Shown here: positions 16,653 to 25,533 of the stretch, in pieces
Layout of the letters: each line of letters begins with the position of its first letter
How positions within the stretch are numbered: position 1 is the stretch's first letter
NCBI GenBank assembly: GCA_044223665.1
Contig: JBGALT010000002.1
Coordinates: forward strand, 1 to 64,000
Reading direction: 5' to 3'
From: JBBSAT01 sp044223665
GTDB taxonomy: Bacteria; Myxococcota_A; Polyangia; Polyangiales; Sandaracinaceae
DNA: 64,000 nt
Made by a program: the position numbers and the translations under genes
The notes under the pieces: model-generated
What the model was told of the DNA's origin: nothing
What the model saw: the letters and a program-made list of their open reading frames with translations, nothing else
Database searches by the model: none

Positions 16653-17858
16653 GTGAGCGCTCCGGCCGTCTACCGTCCCCTCGCGGAGCTCACCCTCGCC
16701 GACGTCGAGAGCATCCGCCTGCTCCTGCGCGGCAGCTCGGTGATCGACTGGGCGCGCCTGGCGTTCCGCACCGACACCGACGTCACCGAGTTCCTCGGGG
16801 CGCACGAGTTCGACCTCTCCGATCCGGCGAGCCGCGCGCGCAGCGAGGCGATCAAGAACGCGGCGATCCAGTACCTGCGCCGCAACTTCGACTTCCCGAT
16901 CCCCAAGCCGGTCTCGGACGCCAACGTCGCCGAGCTGCTCCTCGTCGCGAGCGGGCGGGGTCACCGGCAGCTCTGCGCCTGCACGATCTTGAAGGTGATG
17001 CACATCATCCATCACCTCGAGGCGCGCGAGCTGCTCTACATGCTCCCGATCTCCGACCAGGACGTCTTCCACCTGGTCGAGCAGAAGGTCTATCGCGTCA
17101 TCGGCAGCATGCTCGCGCGCGGCCTGCCGATCCTCGAGTTCATCGGCGGCCGCAAGAACAAGGACTCGCTCTACTCGAAGCTGCTCTCCAAGAAGGAGAC
17201 GCACGCCGCGCAGATCTACGACAAGCTGCGCTTCCGCATCGTCACGCGCTCGCAGAACGACGTGTTCCCGGTGCTCGCGTACCTCGAGCGCGTGCTGTTC
17301 CCGTTCAACTACATCGTGCCGGGCGAGAGCACGAACACGATGTTCGATTTCGTCGGCTACCTGCGCCGGCACCCTTCGCTCTCCGACGTCGCGCGGGAGA
17401 TGCAGCCGACGGTCGAGGACGAAGAAGGCGGCGGGGCGAACGACAACGTGTTCTCGTCGGCGAGCTACCGCATCGTGCACTTCGTCATCGATCTACCGGT
17501 GCGCCTCCCCGACGACATCCTCGAGCTCGCGCCGCCCGCGGCGCTGGGGCTCGGGCGCGTGGTCTTCGCGCAGGCCGAGTTCCAGGTGGTCGATCGCGAG
17601 ACCGAGCAGTCGAACGAGCTCGGCGATGCGAGCCACGACGCCTACAAAGATCGCCAGAAGCAGGCCGTCGTGCGGCGCCTCAAGCTCGGCGCCGTCGGCG
17701 CGGCGGCCGAGCGCACCGGCCCGGCGATCGCGCTCCCTCCGGTGCCGGCCTCGGCCCGCGCGAGCACGAGCTCGCTCCCGCCCACGCCCAGAGCGGCGAC
17801 CAAGCCGCCCGCACCGCGCACCCAGCCGCGCCGCAAGAAGAACAAGCGCCGGCGGTGA
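16653..17858 (+). CDS. RelA/SpoT-fold nucleotidyltransferase-like protein
   Basis: Protein of 401 residues from GTG 16653. Its middle resembles the (p)ppGpp synthetase domain of RelA/SpoT. GGRKNKDSLYSKL (165-177) matches the GR-K-x-S-IY-K substrate loop, and IYDKLRFRIV (188-197) matches YDLxAxR with the metal-binding Asp190. SYRIVHFVI (271-279) matches GYxSxH with Tyr272 and His276. AEFQVVD (308-314) matches the EIQIRT strand with Glu309, and ASHDAYK (326-332) matches AxHxxYK. The first 150 residues are helical and specific to the family; the last 50 are Pro/Ala/Lys-rich and disordered. I believe this corresponds to a myxobacterial family catalogued as TIGR04552, but that is from memory. Alarmone synthesis is inferred, not shown. 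Confidence 0.65.
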   Translation: MSAPAVYRPLAELTLADVESIRLLLRGSSVIDWARLAFRTDTDVTEFLGAHEFDLSDPASRARSEAIKNAAIQYLRRNFDFPIPKPVSDANVAELLLVASGRGHRQLCACTILKVMHIIHHLEARELLYMLPISDQDVFHLVEQKVYRVIGSMLARGLPILEFIGGRKNKDSLYSKLLSKKETHAAQIYDKLRFRIVTRSQNDVFPVLAYLERVLFPFNYIVPGESTNTMFDFVGYLRRHPSLSDVAREMQPTVEDEEGGGANDNVFSSASYRIVHFVIDLPVRLPDDILELAPPAALGLGRVVFAQAEFQVVDRETEQSNELGDASHDAYKDRQKQAVVRRLKLGAVGAAAERTGPAIALPPVPASARASTSSLPPTPRAATKPPAPRTQPRRKKNKRRR

Positions 17859-17859
17859 A

Positions 17860-19278
17860 TCAGTGGGCGCTGCCGTTGCGCTGCGGCTTGGCGTTCCAGA
17901 TGCGCGTGGAGAGGAGCAGCCCGAGCACGGCGAAGACGGTCATCGCGACCGGCCAAGGCCACCAATTCGTCATCACCGCCGCCGCGTCGCCTTCCGGGAC
18001 CAGGCGGCTGACGCTGAGGTACTGCGCGCCCTGACCGAGGTAGACGAAGCCGTCGATGATCCCGACGACGATCCCGACGTTCTTCTTGCCGCCGAAGTCC
18101 ATGCTCGCGGCGCCGCTGAGCATCCCGTGCACGCCGATCACCGCGAGCATCATCACGCACACGATCGACGCGAGGCCGTAGGTCACGCCGAGGACCGGCA
18201 CCATCACGAGCGAGCCGACGAGCAAGACGCCGTAGAGCATTCCCGCCACCGGGCCGCGGCGCGAGCCGAACACGCGATCGGAGATCACGCCCGCGACGAC
18301 GCCGCCGGTGATGCCCGCGATGCACTGGGCCATGCCCCAGTTCGAGGCGATGTAGTTCTCGGCGGTGTGCGTCTGGTCGGAGAAGCGCACGTACCAGTCC
18401 ATGAGCGAGCTGCGGACGAATCCGCTGCAGAGCTCGATCCCGGCGATGACGAGGATCGCCGGCTGGCCGAGCATCATGCGGCCCACGCGGCCGACGCGCG
18501 CGAGGGCCTCGGCGAAGCCTCCCTGGTGCTCCTCCTGCCCCCAGTCCGCATCGCCGGTGTCGAAGTCCGCCAGGCCCGCCTGGCCCGGCGTGTCGCGGAC
18601 CCAGATCACGTTCGCCACCGCGAAGACGCCGAGGACCGCGGCGGGCAGCCAGAAGATCCACGGGATGATCTCCGGCGCGCCGCTCGCCGCGCGCGCCAGC
18701 ATCCCGCACCAGTCGTAGGCGAAGTAGAGGCCGAGCGAGATCAAGATCCCGAAGATCCCGCCGAACGTGCCGCGCTCCTTCAGGTGGAACCACGCCGCGT
18801 TGACCTTGACGATCGAGACCGCGCCGAAGCTCTGGAAGTACATGTTGATCCCGTAGAGGATCGAGAAGTTGCGGACGATGTCCTCGGTGTGGCCGCTCGC
18901 GACGAGCAGGCCCATCGCGACGTTCGTCAGCGCCGAGCCCGTGGCCGCCACGATCATCGTCGCGCGCCCGCCGAAGCGATCGGTGAGCGGGCCGTTCAGG
19001 ATGAACGAGACGCCGTACACGATCGTGCCGGTCGCCTTGATGGTGCCGAAGTCGTGGTTGTCGATCAGATCGGCGAGCGCGCTCGCCGCCTGCGTGAGGT
19101 TGTAGCGCCCCATGTAGAGGAACGCGTACGTCATCCCGAGAGGGAACCAGTTGAAGAAGCGGCGGCGCACGAAGGCGCGGTCGTGCCCGAGGTCGGCCTT
19201 CGGCAGGCGCGCGAGCACGACGCCGACGACGAGGAGCAGGAGGACGATCGGGATCAGCCGCTCGAGCCAGATGGGCAC
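17860..19278 (-). CDS. MFS transporter, GlpT/organophosphate antiporter-like
   Basis: Integral membrane protein of 472 residues with about 12 hydrophobic segments. Typical organophosphate:phosphate antiporter features are visible: an early YMGRYNLTQAA segment, a LTDRFGGRATM loop after the second pair of helices, and NAAWFHLKERGTFGGIFG near helix 4-5. In GlpT/UhpT such a protein exchanges glycerol-3-phosphate or sugar phosphate for phosphate across the inner membrane. The substrate cannot be fixed from the sequence. An extra hydrophobic helix precedes the usual first segment. The gene is convergent with the RelA/SpoT-like gene, with stop codons one base apart. Confidence 0.85.
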   Translation of the reverse strand: MPIWLERLIPIVLLLLVVGVVLARLPKADLGHDRAFVRRRFFNWFPLGMTYAFLYMGRYNLTQAASALADLIDNHDFGTIKATGTIVYGVSFILNGPLTDRFGGRATMIVAATGSALTNVAMGLLVASGHTEDIVRNFSILYGINMYFQSFGAVSIVKVNAAWFHLKERGTFGGIFGILISLGLYFAYDWCGMLARAASGAPEIIPWIFWLPAAVLGVFAVANVIWVRDTPGQAGLADFDTGDADWGQEEHQGGFAEALARVGRVGRMMLGQPAILVIAGIELCSGFVRSSLMDWYVRFSDQTHTAENYIASNWGMAQCIAGITGGVVAGVISDRVFGSRRGPVAGMLYGVLLVGSLVMVPVLGVTYGLASIVCVMMLAVIGVHGMLSGAASMDFGGKKNVGIVVGIIDGFVYLGQGAQYLSVSRLVPEGDAAAVMTNWWPWPVAMTVFAVLGLLLSTRIWNAKPQRNGSAH

Positions 19279-19362
19279 GCGCGCACCCTAACACGCGCTC
19301 GGACCGCGCTTGCGAGGCTCGTGAAAGGCGCGCATCTTCGCACCAGTCGAGGAGGGGCACCC

Positions 19363-19710
19363 ATGGTTCGTCTCGGTCGCGCCGCGCTGGCGGCCTTCGC
19401 GGTCTCGTCGTCCGTGATGCTCGCGGGCTGTCCGCAGTCGCCCGCCAGCATCTGTCAGCACATGGTCGACTCGATCGACGGCATGTACATGCGCTGCGGG
19501 TACAACCTCCGCACGCGACTGACGTTCGACGGAGGCGCGACCACGACCGACTGCGGCCACGTCACGCGCATCTCGAACCCCAACCAGCTCGTCCACCAGT
19601 GCATCCCGTGGGCCGACGGCGTCGCGTGCGAGAACCTCGTCCTCGACGGGAGCGGCGTCCCGCAGCTCGATCCTTCCTGCGACTTCTCGTTGCTCGAGGG
19701 ACGCCCCTGA
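19363..19710 (+). CDS. Small lipoprotein with four Cys
   Basis: Predicted lipoprotein of 115 residues. The ATG at 19363 follows a GAGGAGGGG ribosome binding site, and the signal ends in LAGC. The mature part contains paired Cys residues (ICQH, MRCG, DCGH, HQC, ACEN, SCDF) suited to disulfides outside the cytoplasm. No family is recognised. It precedes gyrB by about 170 bp on the same strand, but the G/C-rich hairpin-forming sequence after its stop suggests separate transcripts. Confidence 0.6.
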   Translation: MVRLGRAALAAFAVSSSVMLAGCPQSPASICQHMVDSIDGMYMRCGYNLRTRLTFDGGATTTDCGHVTRISNPNQLVHQCIPWADGVACENLVLDGSGVPQLDPSCDFSLLEGRP

Positions 19711-19878
19711 TCGAGGGGCGAACGACCCCCCGGATCGGGGTGGGACGGAACGCGGAATCCGTCTGAAAAATAGGCGAATTCAGGCGTCATAACGTCTTGC
19801 CGCGGAGGATCCCGACGGCTATGCTGCCGCTCCCTTTTGCACCTCGTGTTCCGCGAGGCCGGGAGAGACCGAACGGTC

Positions 19879-22350
19879 ATGAGCAGCACGAAAGACAAGG
19901 ACGACTACGGCGCGGGCTCCATCAAGGCGCTCGAGGGTCTCGAGGCCGTCCGCAAGCGTCCCGGCATGTACCTCGGCAACGTCCAGGACGGGAGCGCGCT
20001 GCACCACCTCGTGTGGGAGGCCGTCGACAACGCGGTCGACGAGCACCTCGCCGGTCACTGCAAGCGCATCCAGGTCACGCTGCACACCGCCGATCAGTCG
20101 GTGACGATCTTCGACGACGGCCGCGGCATCCCGGTCGGCATGCACGAGCGCGGCGTGAGCGCCGCCGAGGTCGTCATGACCGTCCTGCACGCGGGCGGCA
20201 AGTTCGACAACGACAGCTACAACGTCTCGGCCGGCACGCACGGCGTCGGCATCTCGGCCGTCAACGCCGTGAGCGAGACGCTCAAGCTCGAGATCCGCCG
20301 CGAGGGCAAGGTCTGGGCGCAGGAGTACCACCGCGGCGCGCCGGTGGCGCCGCTCGCGCCGATCGGCACGACCGACAAGACGGGCACGAAGGTCACCTTC
20401 AAGCCCGACCCGACGATCTTCGTCAACGTCGTCGAGTTCAGCTGGGACATCCTGAACAACCGCATCCGCGAGCTCGCGTTCCTGAACGCGGGCCTGGTGA
20501 TCGAGCTCATCGAGGAGGGCGGCGAGAACCGCCACGTCACCTACGAGTTCTCGGGCGGCATCGTCGAGTTCGTGCACCTGCTCAACAAGAGCAAGACGCC
20601 GCTCCATCCCGACGTCATCACGATCCTGGACGAGCGCGAGCGCGTGCGCGTCGAGATCGCGCTCCAGTGGAGCGAGGCGTTCCAGGAGCAGATCAGCTGC
20701 TACACGAACAACGTCTTCAACAAGGACGGCGGCACGCACCTGACGGGCTTGCGCGGCGCGCTCACCAAGACGATCAACTCGTACGGCACGGGCCACAACC
20801 TCCTCAAGGAGATGAAGGGTGAGTCGCTCGCCGGCGAGGACGTGCGCGAGGGCCTGACGGCCATCGTGAGCGTGAAGCACCCGAACGCGAGCTACTCGTC
20901 CCAGACGAAGGACAAGCTCGTCTCGGGCGAGGTGAAGGGCATCGTCGAGAACATCGTCAACGACAAGCTCGGCAGCTACTTCGAGGAGCACCCGGCCGAG
21001 GCCAAGCGCATCGTCGAGAAGTGCGTGATGGCGGCGCGCGCCCGCGAGGCGGCGCGCACGGCGCGCGAGGCCGTGCAGCGCAAGGGCATGCTCGATCCGA
21101 CGCACCTGCCCGGCAAGCTCGCCGACTGCCAGGAGAAGGACCCGCAGAAGAGCGAGCTCTACATCGTCGAGGGTGACTCGGCCGGCGGCTCGGCCAAGCA
21201 GGGCCGCGACCGCAAGACGCAGGCGATCCTCCCGCTGCGCGGCAAGATCCTGAACGTCGAGCGCGCGCGCTTCGACAAGATGCTGAGCAACCAGGAGGTC
21301 GGCACGCTGATCACCGCGCTCGGCGCCGGGATCGGCTCGGGCGAGATGGGCGGCACCTTCGACGTCGAGAAGATGCGCTACCACCACATCATCATCATGA
21401 CGGACGCCGACGTCGACGGATCCCACATCCGGACGCTGCTCCTCACGTTCTTCTACCGGCAGATGCCGGAGGCGATCCGGAAGGGCTTCGTCTACATCGC
21501 GCAGCCGCCGCTCTTCAAGGTGAAGAAGGGCAAGAAGGAGCAGTTCCTCAAGGACGAGGACGCGCTCGCGCGCTTCGTGTTCGACGAGGGGATCCGCGAT
21601 CTGGTGATCCGCACCAAGAACGGCAGCGTGCCGCTGAGTGGCGATCCGCTGCGTCGGCTACTCGACGACATGGGTCGGTGGAAGAAGATCCTCCGCGGGT
21701 TCGAGCGTCGCGCCGAGCCGGTGCTCATCGAGGCGCTGGTGCGCGCGACGAGCCTCGACGTCAAGTCGATCGCCGATCGCGCGAACCTCGAGGCCGCGCA
21801 GAAGGTGATCGAGACCTACGTGAGCGAGCGCGACCCCGACCTGCTGCCGCTCGTGTTCTCGATCGAGGACGACACCGAGCACTCGTCGTTCCGGCTGCGC
21901 ATCCGGACGCGTGCCGGCGTATCGACGAAGGTCACGACGATCGACCACGATCTGTTGAACGGCGCCGACGTGACCCAGCTCCGCGCGATCCACGCGGGCG
22001 TGGCCTCGCTCGGGGAGCCGCCCTTCGTGGCGCTCGGCCGGAACGACGAAGAAGGCCGCGCCTCCGAGGCGACCGAGGAAGTCGGCCGGATCGACGATCT
22101 CGTCGCCTACGTCGACGCGCGCGGCCGCAAGGGCCTCGGCATCCAGCGCTACAAGGGCCTCGGCGAGATGAACCCGGAGCAGCTCTGGGAGACGACGATG
22201 AACCCCGAGACGCGCATCCTGCTGCAGGTGAAGGTGGAGGACGCGATCGAGACCGATCGCTTGTTCTCGCTCCTCATGGGCGACGAGGTCGAGCCGCGCC
22301 GGGAGTTCATCGAGACGCACGCGCTCGACGTGAAGGAGCTCGACATCTGA
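19879..22350 (+). CDS. gyrB: DNA gyrase subunit B
   Basis: Full-length GyrB of 823 residues, the ATPase and TOPRIM-bearing subunit of gyrase, which introduces negative supercoils. The GHKL ATPase motifs are present (EAVDNAVDEHLAG, DDGRGIPVG, GTHGVGISAVNA). The TOPRIM domain has YIVEGDSAGGS and DADVDGSHI. The C-terminus contains the GyrB signature YKGLGEMNPEQLWETTMNP. The start was set at the ATG giving MSSTKDKDDYGAGSI, because the upstream extension lacks family similarity. ParE of topoisomerase IV is the alternative; the C-terminal signature and the length favour GyrB. It is not flanked by dnaA, dnaN or recF here. Confidence 0.95.
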   Translation: MSSTKDKDDYGAGSIKALEGLEAVRKRPGMYLGNVQDGSALHHLVWEAVDNAVDEHLAGHCKRIQVTLHTADQSVTIFDDGRGIPVGMHERGVSAAEVVMTVLHAGGKFDNDSYNVSAGTHGVGISAVNAVSETLKLEIRREGKVWAQEYHRGAPVAPLAPIGTTDKTGTKVTFKPDPTIFVNVVEFSWDILNNRIRELAFLNAGLVIELIEEGGENRHVTYEFSGGIVEFVHLLNKSKTPLHPDVITILDERERVRVEIALQWSEAFQEQISCYTNNVFNKDGGTHLTGLRGALTKTINSYGTGHNLLKEMKGESLAGEDVREGLTAIVSVKHPNASYSSQTKDKLVSGEVKGIVENIVNDKLGSYFEEHPAEAKRIVEKCVMAARAREAARTAREAVQRKGMLDPTHLPGKLADCQEKDPQKSELYIVEGDSAGGSAKQGRDRKTQAILPLRGKILNVERARFDKMLSNQEVGTLITALGAGIGSGEMGGTFDVEKMRYHHIIIMTDADVDGSHIRTLLLTFFYRQMPEAIRKGFVYIAQPPLFKVKKGKKEQFLKDEDALARFVFDEGIRDLVIRTKNGSVPLSGDPLRRLLDDMGRWKKILRGFERRAEPVLIEALVRATSLDVKSIADRANLEAAQKVIETYVSERDPDLLPLVFSIEDDTEHSSFRLRIRTRAGVSTKVTTIDHDLLNGADVTQLRAIHAGVASLGEPPFVALGRNDEEGRASEATEEVGRIDDLVAYVDARGRKGLGIQRYKGLGEMNPEQLWETTMNPETRILLQVKVEDAIETDRLFSLLMGDEVEPRREFIETHALDVKELDI

Positions 22351-22459
22351 GCTCGGCATCCTGAGCTCGCGATTCCGAGCTCGCTCGCCGAGCTCTGGGC
22401 GTGCGTGGCGCGCCCTCGGTGTCTCTCGCGTCTTCCATCACGCTCATCGGGGGCTCGTC

Positions 22460-22897
22460 ATGCGGATCACGGCGTTCTCGTCCTTGCTCTTCCTCTCGCT
22501 CGCGGGTCTCGGCTGCAATGGGAGCTCGATCCCGGGAACACCCTGCAGCAGCAGTGATCCGTGCCCCGATCGCTACACCTGCGTCCCAGCCTTCGACGGC
22601 CAGAACCGGTGCATGCAGGACTGCACCACCGAGGACACCGTCTGCAGCGACGGGCGCATCTGCCTGCCCCTCGCGAGCGGGACCGGCGGCGTCTGCTACC
22701 TCGGCGGCAACGTCGCCATCGGTAGCGACTGCACGGGCAACCTCGAGTGCACGCGCGGCTCGTTCTGCATCTCGCCGCTCAGTGGGGGCCAGGCGATCTG
22801 TCTCGCGGGCTGCAACCTCGACGGCTCCCACGGCTGCGCCGGCGCACAGCCCTGCCTCAGCACCGTGCAGGGCAACGGCTACTGCGGCGCGCGCTGA
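22460..22897 (+). CDS. Cys-rich lipoprotein
   Basis: Predicted lipoprotein of 145 residues with signal MRITAFSSLLFLSLAGLGC. The mature region is organised as short Cys-rich modules (CSSSDPCPDRYTC, CMQDC, CSDGRICLPL, CTGNLECTRGSFC, CLAGC...CAGAQPC) typical of disulfide-stabilised myxobacterial surface proteins. No catalytic residues or named family can be assigned. It lies 109 bp downstream of gyrB and is convergent with the membrane kinase gene. Confidence 0.65.
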   Translation: MRITAFSSLLFLSLAGLGCNGSSIPGTPCSSSDPCPDRYTCVPAFDGQNRCMQDCTTEDTVCSDGRICLPLASGTGGVCYLGGNVAIGSDCTGNLECTRGSFCISPLSGGQAICLAGCNLDGSHGCAGAQPCLSTVQGNGYCGAR

Positions 22898-22939
22898 TCG
22901 CCGAGGGCTCAGCCGCTCGCCCGGGGCGGACGTGCTGCG

Positions 22940-24904
22940 TCAGCGCGGCTTGGCGCTCGCTTCGCTCGCGAGCTCGCGCGCGTTGCGGATCGACTCGGGC
23001 AGGAACACCGCGACGGCCACCACGCACGCGCCGCTCGCGGCGAGCGGAGAGACGGCCGGGAAGAACGCCGAGACGAGCGCCGCGACGAGGCTCGCCGCGG
23101 CCGACCATCCCAGGCGCGTGTCGAGCCCCACGCCGCCCGCGCCGAGCACGGCGGCGAGCACCGTCATCACGCTCGTCGTCGCGCTGTCCGAGTCACCGCC
23201 GCGCTGCACCTCGAGCGCCGCGGCCGCACAGATCGATCCCAGCACCACCACGAGGTAGGCCGACATCTGCCTCCCCCAGCGGTTCGCCAGCGCGCGATCG
23301 CGGAACGCGAGCAGCACCGAGATCGCGATCACGAGCACGCCCGAGGACCAGCCCAGGATCCCCGTCGCGGCCGGGTGGGAGCCGACCGCCAGGCGGAACC
23401 ACGTGCCTACGATCCCCAGCGCGAGGATGGCGACGATGAGGCCGCTCTGGATGTAGACGCCCAGGCGCGCGCCGACCTTTCGATCGCGCTCTTGCTCCTC
23501 GCGCCGGGCGGCGTCCTCGAAGCGTCGGCTCTCGGCGACCTCGGCCTGGACGCGGGCGATGCGCGTCGCGATCTCGGCGTCGGGTGGATCGAGCTGGCGC
23601 GCGAGCTCTTCGGCTGCGTCGGGGCTCTTGCGACGCAGCTCGGCGTCGATCATCAGGCGAAGGCACTCGCGCAGCCCGGTCTTGGCCGTCGGGTTGAGCG
23701 GCCAGTCTCGGAGCGCCTGCGTGAACGCGAACCGGCACTCGACGAGCGCGGCCGCGGCGTCGGGGTCCTGAGTCGGCCGCGCACCGTCCGTGCTGGTGCG
23801 CGAGACGCGCCCGCGGAGGCTCTCGAGCCGCTCGAGCGCTTCTTCGGCCAGGCGCTGCGAGCTGCGGTGCCGCACGAACTGGGCGAGCGCCTCGCGAAAG
23901 GCGGCTGCGCTCGGAGGGCGCCGCGCCGGGATCGGATCGGTCGCGCGGTTGGCCAGCGCCGCGAGCTCGGTCGGGACGCTCGGCTCGTAGGCGAACGGCG
24001 CCGACTCGGCCGCCGCGACCAGGACCTGCCGCAGGCTCGTCCCCAGGTGACGAGGCTTGCCGGTGAGGACGGCGTGCAGCGTCGCGCCCAGCAGGTAGAC
24101 GTCGGTATGCGGCTTCACGTCCTCCACGCGCCCCATCACCATCTCGGGCGCCATGAACCCCGGCGTCCCGACGATGGCGATCGAGCCGCGGTCCTCGTCG
24201 GAGATCGCGTCGAGCCGGAGCGCGAGGCCCCAGTCGAGCAGATACACCTCGCCGAAGCTCCCGATCATCACGTTCTCGGGCTTCACGTCGCGATGCACGT
24301 ACCCGCGCGCATGGGCGAACTGCAGCGCGTCGGCGATGCGCGCCAGCACCTCGATCTGGGCGCCGAGGCGGTCGCCATGGCGCTCCTCGAGATCGCTCCA
24401 CGCGCGGTGCTGCGGATCGGCCAGCAGGTCCGCGAGCGAGGCGCCCTCCACGCGCTTCATGACGAGCAGCGGAGCGCCCCGCTCGTCGACGCCCAGCGCG
24501 TGCACGGGGACGATGTTCGGGTGCTCGAGGGCCCCGGTCGCGCGGGCCTCGACGAGCAGCGCTCGGGTCGCCCGCGGCGAGGTGACCTCGCTGCGCAGCT
24601 CCTTGATGGCGACGTCGCGATCGAGCGAGCTCTGTCGTGCGAGCCACACCAGGCCCATCCCGCCCTCGCCCAGCCGGGTGGTGAGCACGAAGTCGCGCGA
24701 GGACGCCGATGGCGCGACGGAGGCTTCCCGCGACAGCTCGAGCTTCGGCAGCGCCATCGCGATCGAGGCTCCGGCCGGGGCCGACGGCGCAGCGCTGTCG
24801 CGTGGTGCCGCGATCGTCCCGCGCCCGATGGTCTGCCCGGGCGCGAGCGTCAGCTCGTCGAGGTGGAGCGTGCGCGCGAGCGCGTCGAAGGCGGCGGCGT
24901 CCAC
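22940..24904 (-). CDS. Membrane Ser/Thr protein kinase
   Basis: Hanks-type kinase of 654 residues. GTG 24904 was chosen because the earlier in-frame ATG (24994) would overlap the upstream gene; the first 30 codons before it are Arg-rich. The kinase core is complete: GEGGMG 79-84, VAIK with Lys101, HRDVKPEN with Asp206, DWG 224-226 in place of DFG (a common bacterial variant) and GTPGFMAPE. A helical linker follows, then four or five membrane segments in the last 170 residues and a short polar tail. The kinase domain is therefore cytoplasmic and membrane-tethered at its C-terminal end. No ligand-binding domain is seen. Substrates are unknown. Confidence 0.85.
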   Translation of the reverse strand: MDAAAFDALARTLHLDELTLAPGQTIGRGTIAAPRDSAAPSAPAGASIAMALPKLELSREASVAPSASSRDFVLTTRLGEGGMGLVWLARQSSLDRDVAIKELRSEVTSPRATRALLVEARATGALEHPNIVPVHALGVDERGAPLLVMKRVEGASLADLLADPQHRAWSDLEERHGDRLGAQIEVLARIADALQFAHARGYVHRDVKPENVMIGSFGEVYLLDWGLALRLDAISDEDRGSIAIVGTPGFMAPEMVMGRVEDVKPHTDVYLLGATLHAVLTGKPRHLGTSLRQVLVAAAESAPFAYEPSVPTELAALANRATDPIPARRPPSAAAFREALAQFVRHRSSQRLAEEALERLESLRGRVSRTSTDGARPTQDPDAAAALVECRFAFTQALRDWPLNPTAKTGLRECLRLMIDAELRRKSPDAAEELARQLDPPDAEIATRIARVQAEVAESRRFEDAARREEQERDRKVGARLGVYIQSGLIVAILALGIVGTWFRLAVGSHPAATGILGWSSGVLVIAISVLLAFRDRALANRWGRQMSAYLVVVLGSICAAAALEVQRGGDSDSATTSVMTVLAAVLGAGGVGLDTRLGWSAAASLVAALVSAFFPAVSPLAASGACVVAVAVFLPESIRNARELASEASAKPR

Positions 24905-24944
24905 GGCGGACCAAGATAGATCAGCCGCCCGCCGCGTTCGAGGG

Positions 24945-25490
24945 TCACGATGCGTCGTCCGGCCTCGGCGCCACGCCGTGGGGATCCACGGCATAGAAGG
25001 CCACCCCGCTGCTCGCCCATCCGAAACCGCGCGCGTCGATCTCGTCGCGCGTGTCGTACCCGTAGGGCCCGGCCGGAGAGCCGATCGGCGTCTCGGTGTG
25101 GATCGCGACGCGCCCGGGCGCTGGCGCGTCGAACGCGTAGAACGCGATCACGAGGCGCATCCAACCGTCCTCGCGCGCCGCCGCCTCGGGCTCGGTCGAG
25201 AAGCGATAGTCCGAGTGCGGCGCGCTGATGGGCGTCTCGCAGTAGACGGCGACCGCGCCGGGCACGGGCGCGGCGTACGCGTAGAACGCGATCCCGAGCT
25301 GCTGCCAGCCGTAGCGCGCGGCCTCCTCCTGTGTGCGCATGCTGAAGTGGTAGCGTGTCGGAGCGTCGCGCAGCGTCTCGCGATAGACGGGCGAGGGAGG
25401 GAGCGCGGGCCCGGCGAGCTCGGTGCGCGGCGGCAGAGCGGCGCACGCGGACAGGAGCGTCAGCGCGAGCATTGCGACGAGGCGAGTCAT
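24945..25490 (-). CDS. Lipoprotein with three DUF5648-like repeats
   Basis: Predicted lipoprotein of 181 residues (LLSAC). The start at 25490 was chosen because it gives a compact signal peptide and avoids the upstream gene. The mature part contains a repeated pattern seen three times: YGWQQLGIAFYAYAAP, DGWMRLVIAFYAFDAP and FGWASSGVAFYAVD. Each is preceded by an ETPI or Y/F-rich strand and an E-rich helix. This resembles the DUF5648 repeat found in secreted bacterial proteins, where GW..GIAFY is the core. It is probably a small beta-rich binding module; no activity is known. It follows the 5'-nucleotidase-like gene by 43 bp, likely in one transcript. Confidence 0.6.
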   Translation of the reverse strand: MTRLVAMLALTLLSACAALPPRTELAGPALPPSPVYRETLRDAPTRYHFSMRTQEEAARYGWQQLGIAFYAYAAPVPGAVAVYCETPISAPHSDYRFSTEPEAAAREDGWMRLVIAFYAFDAPAPGRVAIHTETPIGSPAGPYGYDTRDEIDARGFGWASSGVAFYAVDPHGVAPRPDDAS

Positions 25491-25533
25491 CTCCAGTACG
25501 ACGCGCGGGATCGCGCTCCGGTCTGCCTGCGGG

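Noticed and set aside
22940..24994. Kinase start at ATG 24994
   Set aside because: It would overlap the end of the upstream lipoprotein gene and add an Arg-rich, non-conserved leader; GTG 24904 fits better.
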